Assembly (NCBI GenBank): GCA_016190055.1
Contig: JACPRH010000037.1
Span: forward strand, 1-64,000
DNA from: Nitrososphaerota archaeon
GTDB taxonomy: Archaea; Thermoproteota; Nitrososphaeria; Nitrososphaerales; JACPRH01
Direction of reading: 5' to 3'
Length of the DNA stretch: 64,000 nucleotides
Part shown: piece by piece, positions 16,371 to 25,059 of the stretch
How the letters are laid out: every line of letters begins with the position of its first letter
Numbering within the stretch: the stretch's first letter is position 1
The notes under the pieces: model-generated
Database searches by the model: none
What the model was told of the DNA's origin: nothing
Seen by the model: only the letters and a program-made list of their open reading frames with translations
Program-made: the position numbers and the translations under genes

Positions 16371-17834
16371 CTATCCCTTTATGACGCCAAGAGGTCTTAG
16401 ACGGACTACTTTAGTGGCGATTCCGGCTTCATGTGAAACCTCAGCGATTGTGTCAACGTCTTTGTAGGCGCCTGGAGCTTCTTCAACTATGCCCTGCCAA
16501 CTGGCTGCTTGAACTAGGATGCCTTTCTTCTCAAGATCATGTTTCACATCGTCCGCCCTGTAGGATCTGATCGCTGCGGCTCGCGACATCATTCGGCCTG
16601 CTCCGTGAGCGGTCGATCCGAAAGTTAGCTCCATTGATTTGGGTCTGCCGAGAAGAACCCAGCTTGCGGTCCCCATGGAGCCTGGGATCAGCACAGGTTG
16701 GCCTATGTCACGGTACTCTTCTGGTATATCTTTGCTTCCCGCTGGGAAGGATCGTGTAGCACCTTTCCGATGAACTACGACTTGTCTTTTCTCGCCGTCA
16801 ACATTGTGCTCCTCAATCTTCGCTATGTTATGGGCAACATCGTAGATGAGGCGGAGACCTAATTCCTCCTCTGAAGCGTTGAAGGTCTTCGTGAAAACCA
16901 TTCTCGTCCAGTGAGTAATCATCTGCCTGTTCGACCAGGCGTAGTTGAGGGCAGCGGCCATCGCTGCGCGGTAATCTTGAGCTTCCTTCGAGGTGTTAGG
17001 TGCGCAGGCTAGCTCTCTGTCAGGAAGCGAAATCTTGTATTTGCTGGCCGCAGCTTCGATTACTTTGAGATAGTCGCTGCAGACCTGATACCCTAGACCT
17101 CTAGAGCCTGTGTGAACTAAAACGGTAATCTGTCCCTCTTCCCTGATACCGAAGCGTTCAGCGGCCTTTTGATCAAAGATTTTGTCTGCAACCTGAACTT
17201 CGATAAAGTGGTTCCCGGATCCAAGGCTTCCTACCTGCGGTATGCCTCGTGATTTTGCGACCGGTGAAACTTTGCTTGGGTCTGCTCCCTTCATCTGACC
17301 ATTCTCTTCGCAGAACTCCGCATCATTCTCATTTCCGTAGCCGTTCTCAACAGCCCAATGGACACCTAGGTGAAGCACATCGTCGAGCTGTTTAGGGTTC
17401 AGCTTGATGCGACCTTTGCTTCCTAAACCTGAAGGGACAGCACGATAGATCTCGGAGACAAGCTCCTTCAGCTTAGGTCGCACATCCTTCTCGGTGAGGT
17501 TTGTCTGAATGAGACGGACTCCGCAGTTAATATCGTAACCTACTCCACCTGGGGAGATGACTCCGGTTTCAACATCGGTGGCTGCTACGCCTCCTATTGG
17601 GAAGCCGTATCCTTCATGCCCGTCTGGGAGAACAGATACCTGTTTTAGGACGCCTGGGAGATGAGCTACGTTTATTGCTTGTTCAATTGTTCGGTCGGTC
17701 AGCATCTTCTGGAGGAGGTCTTCGTTAGCGAAGATGGCTACTGGGACATTCATACCGGGTCTCGCGTCAGCCTCAATTCGATACTCTACATCGCTGACCT
17801 TCTTAATCGGAAATTTACTAGTTAACTGGGTCAT
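16371..17834 (-). CDS. rtcB: RtcB RNA-splicing ligase
   Basis: 487 residues, full-length and without an intein. RtcB joins 2',3'-cyclic phosphate and 5'-OH RNA ends with GTP and Mn2+. In archaea it seals tRNA exons after BHB endonuclease cutting. Seen: LPDGHEGYGFPIGGVAATD, GVGYDINCGVRLIQ with the metal-binding Cys, GSLGSGNHFIEVQV, VLVHTGSRGLG, and FGSTAHGAGRMMSR, which holds the His that accepts GMP. Two multi-intron tRNA genes in this window are obvious substrates for the pathway. No endonuclease gene is seen here. Confidence 0.96.
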   Translation of the reverse strand: MTQLTSKFPIKKVSDVEYRIEADARPGMNVPVAIFANEDLLQKMLTDRTIEQAINVAHLPGVLKQVSVLPDGHEGYGFPIGGVAATDVETGVISPGGVGYDINCGVRLIQTNLTEKDVRPKLKELVSEIYRAVPSGLGSKGRIKLNPKQLDDVLHLGVHWAVENGYGNENDAEFCEENGQMKGADPSKVSPVAKSRGIPQVGSLGSGNHFIEVQVADKIFDQKAAERFGIREEGQITVLVHTGSRGLGYQVCSDYLKVIEAAASKYKISLPDRELACAPNTSKEAQDYRAAMAAALNYAWSNRQMITHWTRMVFTKTFNASEEELGLRLIYDVAHNIAKIEEHNVDGEKRQVVVHRKGATRSFPAGSKDIPEEYRDIGQPVLIPGSMGTASWVLLGRPKSMELTFGSTAHGAGRMMSRAAAIRSYRADDVKHDLEKKGILVQAASWQGIVEEAPGAYKDVDTIAEVSHEAGIATKVVRLRPLGVIKG

Positions 17835-18046
17835 AAGATCGCCTTTCGAAGTTCGATTAATCCTTCGGGCGATCTCGATTTTCAGATGGTTATAAGCTCT
17901 TATAATGATTACTGCGAAGAGTACTATCTGATCATCAGTGAGTTAGATGTCCAAGCTTTATTATGTCCAAATAGCTCGACTGAACGCTCTGACCGAAATA
18001 ACTTAATATGGCCAATAATAGGCGAGGTTGAAGGGATTAGAGAAAA

Positions 18047-18484
18047 TTGCCGACAAGGCTTAGAAAGGTTCGGAGGCAGCGTGGCTCTAGGTTCCACGGA
18101 TGGGGTCAGGTAGGTCAGCATCGTAAGAACGGCGGGAAAGGAGGCGTCGGCCAAGCTGGGCTGCTTAAGCACAAGTGGACGTGGACTGTAAAGTATGATC
18201 CTGATCATTTCGGTAAGAACGGCTTCGTTTCTCCCACGCGGAAAGTGATTAAACAGTGGATAAACGTCTGCCAGCTGGATGATCTAGCTTCATCTCTGAA
18301 CATGGGGAAGACTAAAAAGCCGATTTTGGATCTCACAGAGATGGGATATGAGAAACTGCTAGGTCAAGGTCAAGTTAAAGGAACATATCAGATAAAAGTC
18401 GCCTCATTCTCTGAAAGCGCGAAGAATAAGGTCGAAAAAACCGGCGGAAGCATAGTAACAGCAACTGTAGCAGAAGAAGAGTAA
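18047..18484 (+). CDS. rpl15: Ribosomal protein uL15 (L15)
   Basis: 145 residues from a TTG at 18047. Upstream frames are open but give no family-like sequence, whereas LPTRLRKVRRQRGSRFHGWG matches the archaeal L15 beginning (TTG read as Met). Then GQHRKNGGKGGVGQAGLLKH and the C-terminal domain with LDLTEMGYEKLLGQGQVKGT follow. In most archaea L15 follows L30; here it starts a separate plus-strand operon with SecY, 20 bases downstream. Confidence 0.93.
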   Translation: MPTRLRKVRRQRGSRFHGWGQVGQHRKNGGKGGVGQAGLLKHKWTWTVKYDPDHFGKNGFVSPTRKVIKQWINVCQLDDLASSLNMGKTKKPILDLTEMGYEKLLGQGQVKGTYQIKVASFSESAKNKVEKTGGSIVTATVAEEE

Positions 18485-18503
18485 GGAAGTCAGGTAGAGA
18501 GAT

Positions 18504-19913
18504 ATGGCCGCCATTCGAAGCTTCATGAAGAGTGTTGCAACAATCCTACCAGAGGTACCTAAGCCGACAAGAAAGCCGTCCTTTAATGAGAAGCTCATCT
18601 GGACAGGCCTTATCCTCATCGTGTACCTCGCGATGTCACAGATCCCGCTTTACGGCGTAGCCGTAGGCGGCCAAGATCCGACCGCCTACAGCCGCGTCAT
18701 CTTCGCATCCAGCCGCGGAACCCTGATGGAGCTCGGCATCGGGCCAATCGTCACTGCCGGACTAATTCTTCAGTTATTGAAAGGCGCTGAAATCGTTAAG
18801 CTTGACTTCAAAAAACCAGAGGACAGAGGTCTCTTCACCTCATCCACAAAGTTCCTTACCTTGATCGTCACTCTAGTTGAAGGCTCAGCATTCATCGTGA
18901 GCGGAATCTACGGAAAATTGGCTCCGCAGTCTATCGTAATTATGCTTATACAGCTCTTCATCGTCGGAATCCTAGTTGTACTGATGGATGAAACCATCCA
19001 GAAGGGATGGGGCCTAGGTAGCGGTGTCAGCCTCTTCATTATGGCGGGTGTAGCTCAACAGGTAATGTGGAGCATCTTCAGCATCGTCCCGACAGGTGAA
19101 GGACCATTCGGAATCATCCCATTCATGGTCGACTCAGCTATAAAGGGAGCTTGGGAAAATGTGTTCCTACGCCCCAACAGGCTGCCTAGCCTCTTCGGGC
19201 TTATCATAACAATCGCGGTCATTCTCATAATCATCTACGTGGAAGGCATTAGGATTGAGATCCCGATTACCTCCACTAAATACAGAGGCTTCCAAGGAAC
19301 CTATCCTATCAAGTTGATGTACATCTCGAACATACCGGTCATCCTAGTCTCAGCTTTGACTGCTAACTTGATGTTCATGTCACAAATGCTGTGGAGCAAC
19401 TACAACCCTCGCAACAACAATGGGCTCCTCAATCTCTTCGCGACCTACAACGCCACTGACACAAGCACAGGTCCCACTGGGGGATTGATGTACTATATCT
19501 CATCGCCAGGCACCATCGGTTCCACTATGCAGGATCCATCAAGAGCCATCGGATACGTTCTATACTTCGTCCTCCTCTCAATCCTGTTCGCGAGAATCTG
19601 GGTTGAGATAGGTGGCCTCTCAGCGAAAGCGGTGGCGAAGAACCTCCTAGGCGCAGACGTTCAAGTCAGAGGCTTCAGAAGAAGCGGCTCATCAGTTGAA
19701 GCCATTCTTCAAAGGTATATACCTGTAATCACGATCATAGGTGGATTAATTATAGGGCTGCTCGCGTCCCTATCTGACCTGTTAGGTACCTTTGGGTCTG
19801 GCACAGGCATATTGCTGATGGTAAGCATCACGCTGCAGTACTACCAGACGCTGATGAAGGAGCAGCTGGAAACCCAGATGCCGCGGCTGGCAGGCCTACT
19901 CGGCAAGAGCTAA
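18504..19913 (+). CDS. secY: Preprotein translocase subunit SecY
   Basis: 469 residues, about ten membrane segments, the channel of the Sec translocon. The start MAAIRSFMKSVATILPEVPK fits archaeal SecY, followed by LIWTGLILIVYLAMSQIPLY (TM1) and plug-region GVAVGGQDP. Later come DETIQKGWGLGSGVSLFIMA, the cytoplasmic loop IRIEIPITSTKYRGFQGTYP with the conserved Arg, PIKLMYISNIPVIL, and the end MKEQLETQMPRLAGLLGKS. It lies between L15 and adenylate kinase. Confidence 0.97.
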   Translation: MAAIRSFMKSVATILPEVPKPTRKPSFNEKLIWTGLILIVYLAMSQIPLYGVAVGGQDPTAYSRVIFASSRGTLMELGIGPIVTAGLILQLLKGAEIVKLDFKKPEDRGLFTSSTKFLTLIVTLVEGSAFIVSGIYGKLAPQSIVIMLIQLFIVGILVVLMDETIQKGWGLGSGVSLFIMAGVAQQVMWSIFSIVPTGEGPFGIIPFMVDSAIKGAWENVFLRPNRLPSLFGLIITIAVILIIIYVEGIRIEIPITSTKYRGFQGTYPIKLMYISNIPVILVSALTANLMFMSQMLWSNYNPRNNNGLLNLFATYNATDTSTGPTGGLMYYISSPGTIGSTMQDPSRAIGYVLYFVLLSILFARIWVEIGGLSAKAVAKNLLGADVQVRGFRRSGSSVEAILQRYIPVITIIGGLIIGLLASLSDLLGTFGSGTGILLMVSITLQYYQTLMKEQLETQMPRLAGLLGKS

Positions 19914-19921
19914 GCAAGCTA

Positions 19922-19950
19922 ACCTCGCCCACCTATCTAGCGAGCGAGGT
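19922..19950 (+). terminator. Hairpin after secY
   Basis: ACCTCGC (19922-19928) pairs with GCGAGGT (19944-19950) through 7 bp, followed directly by AAGCTTTTTAC. It may end the L15-SecY transcript or modulate read-through into adkA. Confidence 0.35.
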
Positions 19951-20005
19951 AAGCTTTTTACATACAATAGAGAGGCTTCACGGTAGCGGAGCAAAGGTGA
20001 TACGG

Positions 20006-20584
20006 ATGGTTGAGAAGAAGCGGGTAGTTATCGTCGGTATCCCAGGTGTCGGAAAGACAACAGTTGTGGATAAAATTCAGGAAACTTTGCGCAAAAAAGG
20101 TGTCGATGTGACCTATGTTGTCTTTGGCTCGGTGATGATGGAGGAAGCCGAGAAAATTGGGGTTAAGCACCGGGATGATATGCGGAAGCTCCCTGTTGCT
20201 GAGCAGAGAAAGCTACAGGTCTCAGCATCCTCATCCATAGCTAAAATGGACTCCGCTGTTCTTTTAGTCGACACACATCTATTCATAAGGACTAGGGAGG
20301 GTTACTGGCCCGGACTCCCTAACGATGTCGCCACCGCCCTCGCTCCCACCCATCTAATCCTTGTGATGGCTTCACCAAATGAGATTCTCGCTCGACGCAG
20401 AGCGGATACAACACGTATTCGTGACGAAGCTAGTGAAGATGAGATTGTTGAAGAGATAGAGATAGCTAAAAATATGTTGAATTCGTTAGCTTTGATCACA
20501 GGCGCAACAATGATTTACGTAAGGAATGCTGAGGGAAAAGCTGACGAAGCCGCAGCCAAGATCGTATCAGCTATAGGAGTATAA
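20006..20584 (+). CDS. adkA: Archaeal adenylate kinase AdkA
   Basis: 192 residues from the ATG at 20006, chosen over a GTG at 19997 because AAAGGTGA lies just upstream and MVEKKRVVIVGIPGVGKTTV is the usual beginning. It is the archaeal type, unrelated in detail to bacterial Adk. It catalyses 2 ADP = ATP + AMP. Seen: the P-loop GIPGVGKTT, then VMMEEAEKIGVKHRDDMRKL, VLLVDTHLFIRTREGYWPGL and RRADTTRIRDEAS in the lid region. It is placed after SecY, as in most archaea. Confidence 0.94.
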   Translation: MVEKKRVVIVGIPGVGKTTVVDKIQETLRKKGVDVTYVVFGSVMMEEAEKIGVKHRDDMRKLPVAEQRKLQVSASSSIAKMDSAVLLVDTHLFIRTREGYWPGLPNDVATALAPTHLILVMASPNEILARRRADTTRIRDEASEDEIVEEIEIAKNMLNSLALITGATMIYVRNAEGKADEAAAKIVSAIGV

Positions 20585-20590
20585 AATACC

Positions 20591-21082
20591 ATGATATCGA
20601 GTTTAACAGAGCCACCTATGGCGACTCTTCTTATCGCCGGTTTAGCTGTACTTGTAAACGTCGTCTCATCTCTCGTCAGGAAGCGGTTCACCGACATAGA
20701 GCAGACTAAACGAATACAGAAGGAGGTTCGGGATTTCAATACCGAGCTTCGCCAAGCTATTTTAAGCAAAAATAAGGAGAAGGAGGCTAAGCTCAAGAAA
20801 CGGCAGAGCAAGATGAATGAGATGCAGATGAAGATGATGTCACAGAATATGAAGACATCAATGATTTTCATGCTCCCATTCTTCGGAGTCTGGTGGCTAA
20901 TAGTCGCCTTCTTCGGGTATGAAACAATTGTAGCGTTTGCTCCAGTGACACTTCCACTTTTGAGCAGCGGTGGCAGCTTAGTATTCAGCAACGGTCTGAA
21001 CTTCTTCTGGTGGTACTTCCTCTCCTCAATCGCGTTCAGCGGCATCATTATGAAGATTCTCGGAACCAGCCTGAGCGATTAA
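20591..21082 (+). CDS. DUF106/EMC3-family (archaeal YidC-like) membrane protein
   Basis: 163 residues. Family knowledge: archaeal DUF106 proteins are YidC/Oxa1/EMC3-type insertases that work beside SecY. Seen: an N-terminal membrane segment (LLIAGLAVLVNVVSSLV), a charged coiled coil (residues ~32-75, rich in Lys/Glu/Gln), then MIFMLPFFGVWWLIVAFFGY and a C-terminal FFWWYFLSSIAFSGIIMKIL segment. It starts 6 bases after adkA and lies between adkA and cmk, its common position in archaea. Confidence 0.9.
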   Translation: MISSLTEPPMATLLIAGLAVLVNVVSSLVRKRFTDIEQTKRIQKEVRDFNTELRQAILSKNKEKEAKLKKRQSKMNEMQMKMMSQNMKTSMIFMLPFFGVWWLIVAFFGYETIVAFAPVTLPLLSSGGSLVFSNGLNFFWWYFLSSIAFSGIIMKILGTSLSD

Positions 21083-21126
21083 GCGGGATTAAGAAGCAAG
21101 AAGGAAAGAAGGAGTCGTGATATATA

Positions 21127-21684
21127 TTGAACTCAGTTATCGTCTCAGGTATGCCGGCCTCAGGGAAGACTACGGTCGCGAAAAGTATAGCAGAACGCTA
21201 CCATCTTCGATATCTGTGTGGCGGAGATATGTTGAAGGAGATGGCGATTGCTAGAGGTTATGAACCGTCCGGCGACGATTGGTGGGATACTGAGACAGGG
21301 ATGAAGTTTCTTGAGGAGCGGAAAAGATCCGATCGATTCGACCATGAAGTAGATGAGCGACTGGTTAAAGCTGTTGAAAAGGGCGGGGTCTCCATAACAA
21401 GCTACACGGCACCGTGGCTTGCAAATAAGGGGTTCAAGATCTGGTTAAAGGCCTCGGCGGAGGCGCGGGCTAAGCGTATGGCGTCCCGTGATAGCATGAG
21501 TTACTCGGAGGCTTTGGAAATCGTGAAAAAGAGGGATACTGAGAACGCTGAGCTGTACCGTAAAATGTACGGCCTCGAGATTGACAAAGATCTCTCTGTA
21601 TTCCACCTTGTCATCGATACAGATAATCTAAGTAAGGAGAACGTGATAGAGATTGTCGACTATGCGGCAAAATACTTCCTTTAA
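21127..21684 (+). CDS. cmk: Cytidylate kinase, archaeal type
   Basis: 185 residues from a TTG at 21127 preceded by AAGGAG ~13 bases upstream. It phosphorylates CMP/dCMP. Seen: the P-loop VSGMPASGKTTVAKSIAERY, GGDMLKEMAIARGYEP, VSITSYTAPWLAN, and the lid-region RDSMSYSEALEIVKKRDTEN. The arrangement adkA-DUF106-cmk-cbf5 is the usual archaeal order, but the L34e and L14e genes that commonly sit among them are absent. It overlaps cbf5 by 23 bases. Confidence 0.92.
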   Translation: MNSVIVSGMPASGKTTVAKSIAERYHLRYLCGGDMLKEMAIARGYEPSGDDWWDTETGMKFLEERKRSDRFDHEVDERLVKAVEKGGVSITSYTAPWLANKGFKIWLKASAEARAKRMASRDSMSYSEALEIVKKRDTENAELYRKMYGLEIDKDLSVFHLVIDTDNLSKENVIEIVDYAAKYFL

Positions 21685-22690
21685 TCCAGCAACCTCAGTA
21701 GAGGGGCTTCTGACCCTCGACGAAGAGGGAACCAACGACAACTACGGAACATACCCTGAGAAGCGGACAGTTGAGGATCTTCTGGACTACGGCTTCATCG
21801 CCTTAGACAAGCCTGCCGGCCCTACCAGCCACGAGGTTGTAGCTTGGGTGAGAAAGATGCTTAAGATTGAGAAGGCGGGCCACAGCGGCACACTCGACCC
21901 AGGGGTCACAGGGTTGCTCCCCATAGGTCTAGGCGAGGCTACCAAGGCGCTTTCAGTTCTCCTCCTAGGTCCAAAAGAGTACATTGGAGTCGCCAGGCTT
22001 CATAGCCCTGTGGATGACGCTAAGATTAAACGTGTCTTCAAAGAGTTTACCGGAGAAATTTACCAGAGACCGCCGCAAAAATCTTCAGTTAAGAGACAGA
22101 CACGACGCCGGTGGATCTACGAGTTAGATATAATTGAGGAGAAAGGCAGGCTCATTCTCTTCAGAACACTATGTCAATCGGGAACCTATATTAGAAAACT
22201 AATCTACGATATTGGTGAAGCATTGGGCCCCGGAGCCACAATGGCTGAGCTGCGGCGAACCAAGGTAAGTCAGCTGAACGAGAAGAACGGCCTCGTCTCT
22301 ATGCATGACTTGGCTGATGCGATATATTTGTGGCGTGAAGAGCACTCTGAAGAGAAAATCCGCAGATTAGTTCGGCCGGTAGAGGAAATAGTTGCGCCTC
22401 TAAAGAAAGTCATTGTCAGGGACTCCGCGGTCTCAGCTGTCTGCCACGGCGCTCAGCTCGCGACTCCAGGAATCCTGCACATATCACCCGATATAACTAA
22501 AGGAGATACAGTCGCCATTTATACGTTGAAGGGAGAGCTTGTGGCAATAGGAGAGGCGTTGATGTCATCAGCAGAAATCGAGGTTGCTGAGAAAGGCATC
22601 GCATTCGAGACCAGAAGAGTAATAATGAAGCCGGACACCTACCCCAGACTCTGGAAGGCCAAGAAGACAGCGGATGCCGGGGTCGCCTAG
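21662..22690 (+). CDS. cbf5: tRNA/rRNA pseudouridine synthase Cbf5
   Basis: 342 residues from ATG 21662; a TTG at 21653 is possible. It is the catalytic subunit of H/ACA RNPs, and also makes pseudouridine 55 in tRNA. Seen: FIALDKPAGPTSHEVVAWVR, the catalytic-Asp motif GHSGTLDPGVTGLLPIGLGE, YQRPPQKSSVKRQTR, LCQSGTYIRKLIYDIGEALG, and a C-terminal PUA domain (from ~residue 245; VCHGAQLATPGI). Its last five codons and stop overlap the 5' acceptor strand of a tRNA-Ser gene. Confidence 0.94.
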   Translation: MRQNTSFNPATSVEGLLTLDEEGTNDNYGTYPEKRTVEDLLDYGFIALDKPAGPTSHEVVAWVRKMLKIEKAGHSGTLDPGVTGLLPIGLGEATKALSVLLLGPKEYIGVARLHSPVDDAKIKRVFKEFTGEIYQRPPQKSSVKRQTRRRWIYELDIIEEKGRLILFRTLCQSGTYIRKLIYDIGEALGPGATMAELRRTKVSQLNEKNGLVSMHDLADAIYLWREEHSEEKIRRLVRPVEEIVAPLKKVIVRDSAVSAVCHGAQLATPGILHISPDITKGDTVAIYTLKGELVAIGEALMSSAEIEVAEKGIAFETRRVIMKPDTYPRLWKAKKTADAGVA

Positions 22691-22804
22691 CCTGGTAGGG
22701 CGCAGACGAAGCGAAAAAAAGGGGCGCAAGCCTGGAAACGAAGAAAGGTGCTAGGTAGCCTGTGACCCTTCGGGGTCACGTGGGTTCAAATCCCACCCCC
22801 GGCG
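22676..22804 (+). tRNA. tRNA-Ser(GGA) with two introns
   Basis: Acceptor GCCGGGG (22676-22682) pairs with CCCCGGC (22797-22803); G73 is at 22804 and no CCA is encoded. The T-arm is GTGGG-TTCAAAT-CCCAC. A long variable arm (GACCC-TTCG-GGGTC) and discriminator G indicate Ser. Removing 22706-22729 (24 bases, position 29/30) and 22738-22756 (19 bases, canonical 37/38) gives an 86-base class II tRNA with stem CAGGC/GCCTG and loop CTGGAAA. Both sites form BHB motifs. Intron 1: GCGC 22700-22703 pairs with GCGC 22724-22727, 3-base bulges AGA and AAG. Intron 2: CTGG 22732-22735 pairs with CTAG 22751-22754, bulges AAA and GTA. It overlaps the cbf5 end by 15 bases. Confidence 0.9.
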
Positions 22805-22901
22805 CTCACATTTTCGAGCAGAAAAGAAGGTAGACAGTAGGTAGAAAGAACGTGGGCCGCCCATTTGGCTAAGAGAGCACTGCTCAACTATATTACCTGT
22901 G

Positions 22902-22956
22902 GCGCAGTGAACTGCGCTTGCAACGAATGCGAATGCTGTTGAAACGGGCGTTCACT
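22902..22956. other. Hairpin-rich 207-base spacer before the surface-protein gene
   Basis: The spacer 22805-23011 has no protein frame. GCGCAG (22902-22907) pairs with CTGCGC (22912-22917) around a TGAA tetraloop. Alternatively AGTGAAC (22906-22912) pairs with GTTCACT (22950-22956). The two pairings exclude each other. It could be a 3' end signal, a small RNA or a leader; nothing decides between them. Confidence 0.25.
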
Positions 22957-23011
22957 CTATGTTCCGCGAGGTTCCTTTTATCACTAGGGCCTTAACTAGT
23001 CACCGATAACA

Positions 23012-24778
23012 ATGACGTCAACAAATAGGCTCATGAAAGCAGGTGTGGAAAAGCGAGTTCACTCGAACTCAGCAGGACTACCGATACTTAGCCGGCTGGC
23101 CATATCAGTTGTCTTTGGATTGATAGTCGGTGCTACAGTGAGCACATTCACGGTACCGGCCTTCGGTGATGAACATAAAGACGACGATGTCAAAAGACAA
23201 GTGCAGGGCGACCGGGTCTCGGTGAGCAACAACGCCATAACCCTAGTGGTTGTGGCCGGAGGTACGCATCCCGAGTTCTTCTGGCACGCTAACAACGGCT
23301 CTAAGCAGGTGTATAAGGTTCAATTCAAGGGCATCGTAGAGTACCTGGATTTTGGACAGAAGATCTATCAACGTAGGTTGAACACCGATCTCAAAGATCA
23401 GATTGATAATCGTAGCGTAGATATCAAGTCTTTGAATGCGAGTAAAGCTGGAAGCACGGTTCTAGTAGCAGGCATCTTAAAGGAGAGCAGGAACCAAGGC
23501 ACACAGAAGATTTACAGCTATGTACTATCGCAATCTGGCGTTGAAATCGGTGTAAATGTGACTAATAGCACCGTTGTTCAAGGAGAGCTCAGAGGAGCCG
23601 TTATCGTGAGGGGCACTGTAAGAACTTCAGGTAATGTCACGTATCTTGAGGCGAAGAACGTTGTATCTGTAGTCACGTTGGAGAGGGAGCTCTCTAGAGT
23701 TCATCCAACATTCTTCGAGTTCAACCAAGCGAAGTGGAACTTCACCGGCTTCGAGCCGATAAAGTCAGGTAACATAACCATCGGCTACCAATTCAGCTTT
23801 GTCAGCCAAGACATCAAGAACCCCAAGTTCAGATACCTTGAAAACCAGCTTGAGATCAGAGGCAGAATATACAGCACAACAGTCAAGGAAGGCAACGTCA
23901 CCGTAACATCTGCCAGCGTAAAAACCGACATCATCATCAAATCTTGGCAATGGAACCTCAACAGCACCGTAGCCAATATCCTCAACCTGAACATGACTAA
24001 AGACAAACTTGCTCTATGGGTAGATATGACAGCCTTCAACGCAGATAAGACTGACGACGCGATATCCGGAAAGGCCAGCGCCTCTGCAACCGAAGTCGAG
24101 TCGGACGACCAGAAAATAGACACTCGTCCACAGGGAGAAGCTGCAGGACAAGATGAGAAGGAGCTAAAGGTGAAGGGCAGCGAAACCAGACTGACCTTCG
24201 CAAATGAGGGTAACACGCTCAGAGGCTTCTTCAACTTCACAAACTACGCCTACATATACACAAACAGCTCAGCACCCACAAGCGGCGAAAAGGTACCAGT
24301 AACAGCAGCCTACCTGCCAGACGGAAGACATCTCCGCCTATTCCTACTCTACCCCAACTTCGGAGCTAAAAGCCTTGAGCATGACCCGACGATGGGCGTA
24401 GACGTAGCAGGAGTATCCACAACACCGCAGTACAGCGTCAATATTGACAGCGGATCTGCACAACCCACTACAAGTAAACCCACCCAAACAACCACAACAA
24501 CGACAACCACATCAAGCATCACCACCTCTTCTTCATCATCATCATTATCAACAACAACGACTAATGCGGCAAGCACAACATCTACAACATTGACCAGCAG
24601 TAGCCCAACAACAACCACTACTACTCTGGAGCATTCGAGCACCACGGCGGCGACGACAGAAACATCTCAGACAAGCGAAAGCACAGGTTTACCAGTAGAA
24701 GTAATGTATGGGGCGGTAGTAGCAATCATAGCTGTAATGGCTGTAGTAGCCATAGTAATGAGAAGACGAGCCAGTTAG
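23012..24778 (+). CDS. Secreted, membrane-anchored surface protein with Thr/Ser-rich stalk
   Basis: 588 residues; family not recognised. An N-terminal signal/anchor (LAISVVFGLIVGATVSTFTV, residues ~30-49) is followed by ~420 residues of beta-rich extracellular sequence with many N-x-S/T glycosylation sites. A Thr/Ser stalk (~residues 485-555, runs such as TTTTTTTSS) and a C-terminal membrane segment (YGAVVAIIAVMAVVAIVM) ending in RRRAS complete it. This layout fits an S-layer-like or other cell-surface glycoprotein anchored at the C-terminus. The base composition of the stalk (ACA/ACC/TCA repeats) explains long frames on the opposite strand. It is probably monocistronic; its function is unknown. 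Confidence 0.8.
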   Translation: MTSTNRLMKAGVEKRVHSNSAGLPILSRLAISVVFGLIVGATVSTFTVPAFGDEHKDDDVKRQVQGDRVSVSNNAITLVVVAGGTHPEFFWHANNGSKQVYKVQFKGIVEYLDFGQKIYQRRLNTDLKDQIDNRSVDIKSLNASKAGSTVLVAGILKESRNQGTQKIYSYVLSQSGVEIGVNVTNSTVVQGELRGAVIVRGTVRTSGNVTYLEAKNVVSVVTLERELSRVHPTFFEFNQAKWNFTGFEPIKSGNITIGYQFSFVSQDIKNPKFRYLENQLEIRGRIYSTTVKEGNVTVTSASVKTDIIIKSWQWNLNSTVANILNLNMTKDKLALWVDMTAFNADKTDDAISGKASASATEVESDDQKIDTRPQGEAAGQDEKELKVKGSETRLTFANEGNTLRGFFNFTNYAYIYTNSSAPTSGEKVPVTAAYLPDGRHLRLFLLYPNFGAKSLEHDPTMGVDVAGVSTTPQYSVNIDSGSAQPTTSKPTQTTTTTTTTSSITTSSSSSSLSTTTTNAASTTSTTLTSSSPTTTTTTLEHSSTTAATTETSQTSESTGLPVEVMYGAVVAIIAVMAVVAIVMRRRAS

Positions 24779-25059
24779 TAGAAATGGATGGTCGCCCCAT
24801 CCCATTTCTTTTTCTCGTTTGACTAATCATAGTCAGAGTGAACATTCTTTCGATCTCTAGATACCTCTTGACGAGTAGCAGAAATTTTCATCGCACCCTC
24901 TCTATCTAGGAACCTGTTCCTGAGCGGCTTGAAATGCACCTATCTTTGGCTAGTCGCGTTGAATGCTGTAGCGCTTATCCCAATTTTACTGGGTAGAAGC
25001 AGGAAAAACGCTTCTTTGGAAACACATAAAGTTGAGAAACCGATTCAAGATAACAGCGA
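24779..25059. other. Intergenic spacer, 281 bases
   Basis: The left end carries a T-rich run (TTTCTTTTTCTCG at ~24805-24817) that probably ends the surface-protein transcript. Near the right end CACATAAAG (~25023) may be the TATA element of the following gene. No gene is seen. Confidence 0.3.

Noticed and set aside
22676-22804. Reading the gene as tRNA-Arg(UCG) from the D-arm and the TTCG loop
   Set aside because: The TTCG hairpin has no U33-anticodon context and a 7-base loop cannot be made; as a variable arm of a class II tRNA it fits perfectly with G73 and a GGA anticodon.
24349-24645. Long Val/Leu-rich frame on the minus strand opposite the Thr/Ser stalk
   Set aside because: It is the reverse reading of an ACA/ACC/TCA-rich low-complexity stretch and has no start signal.
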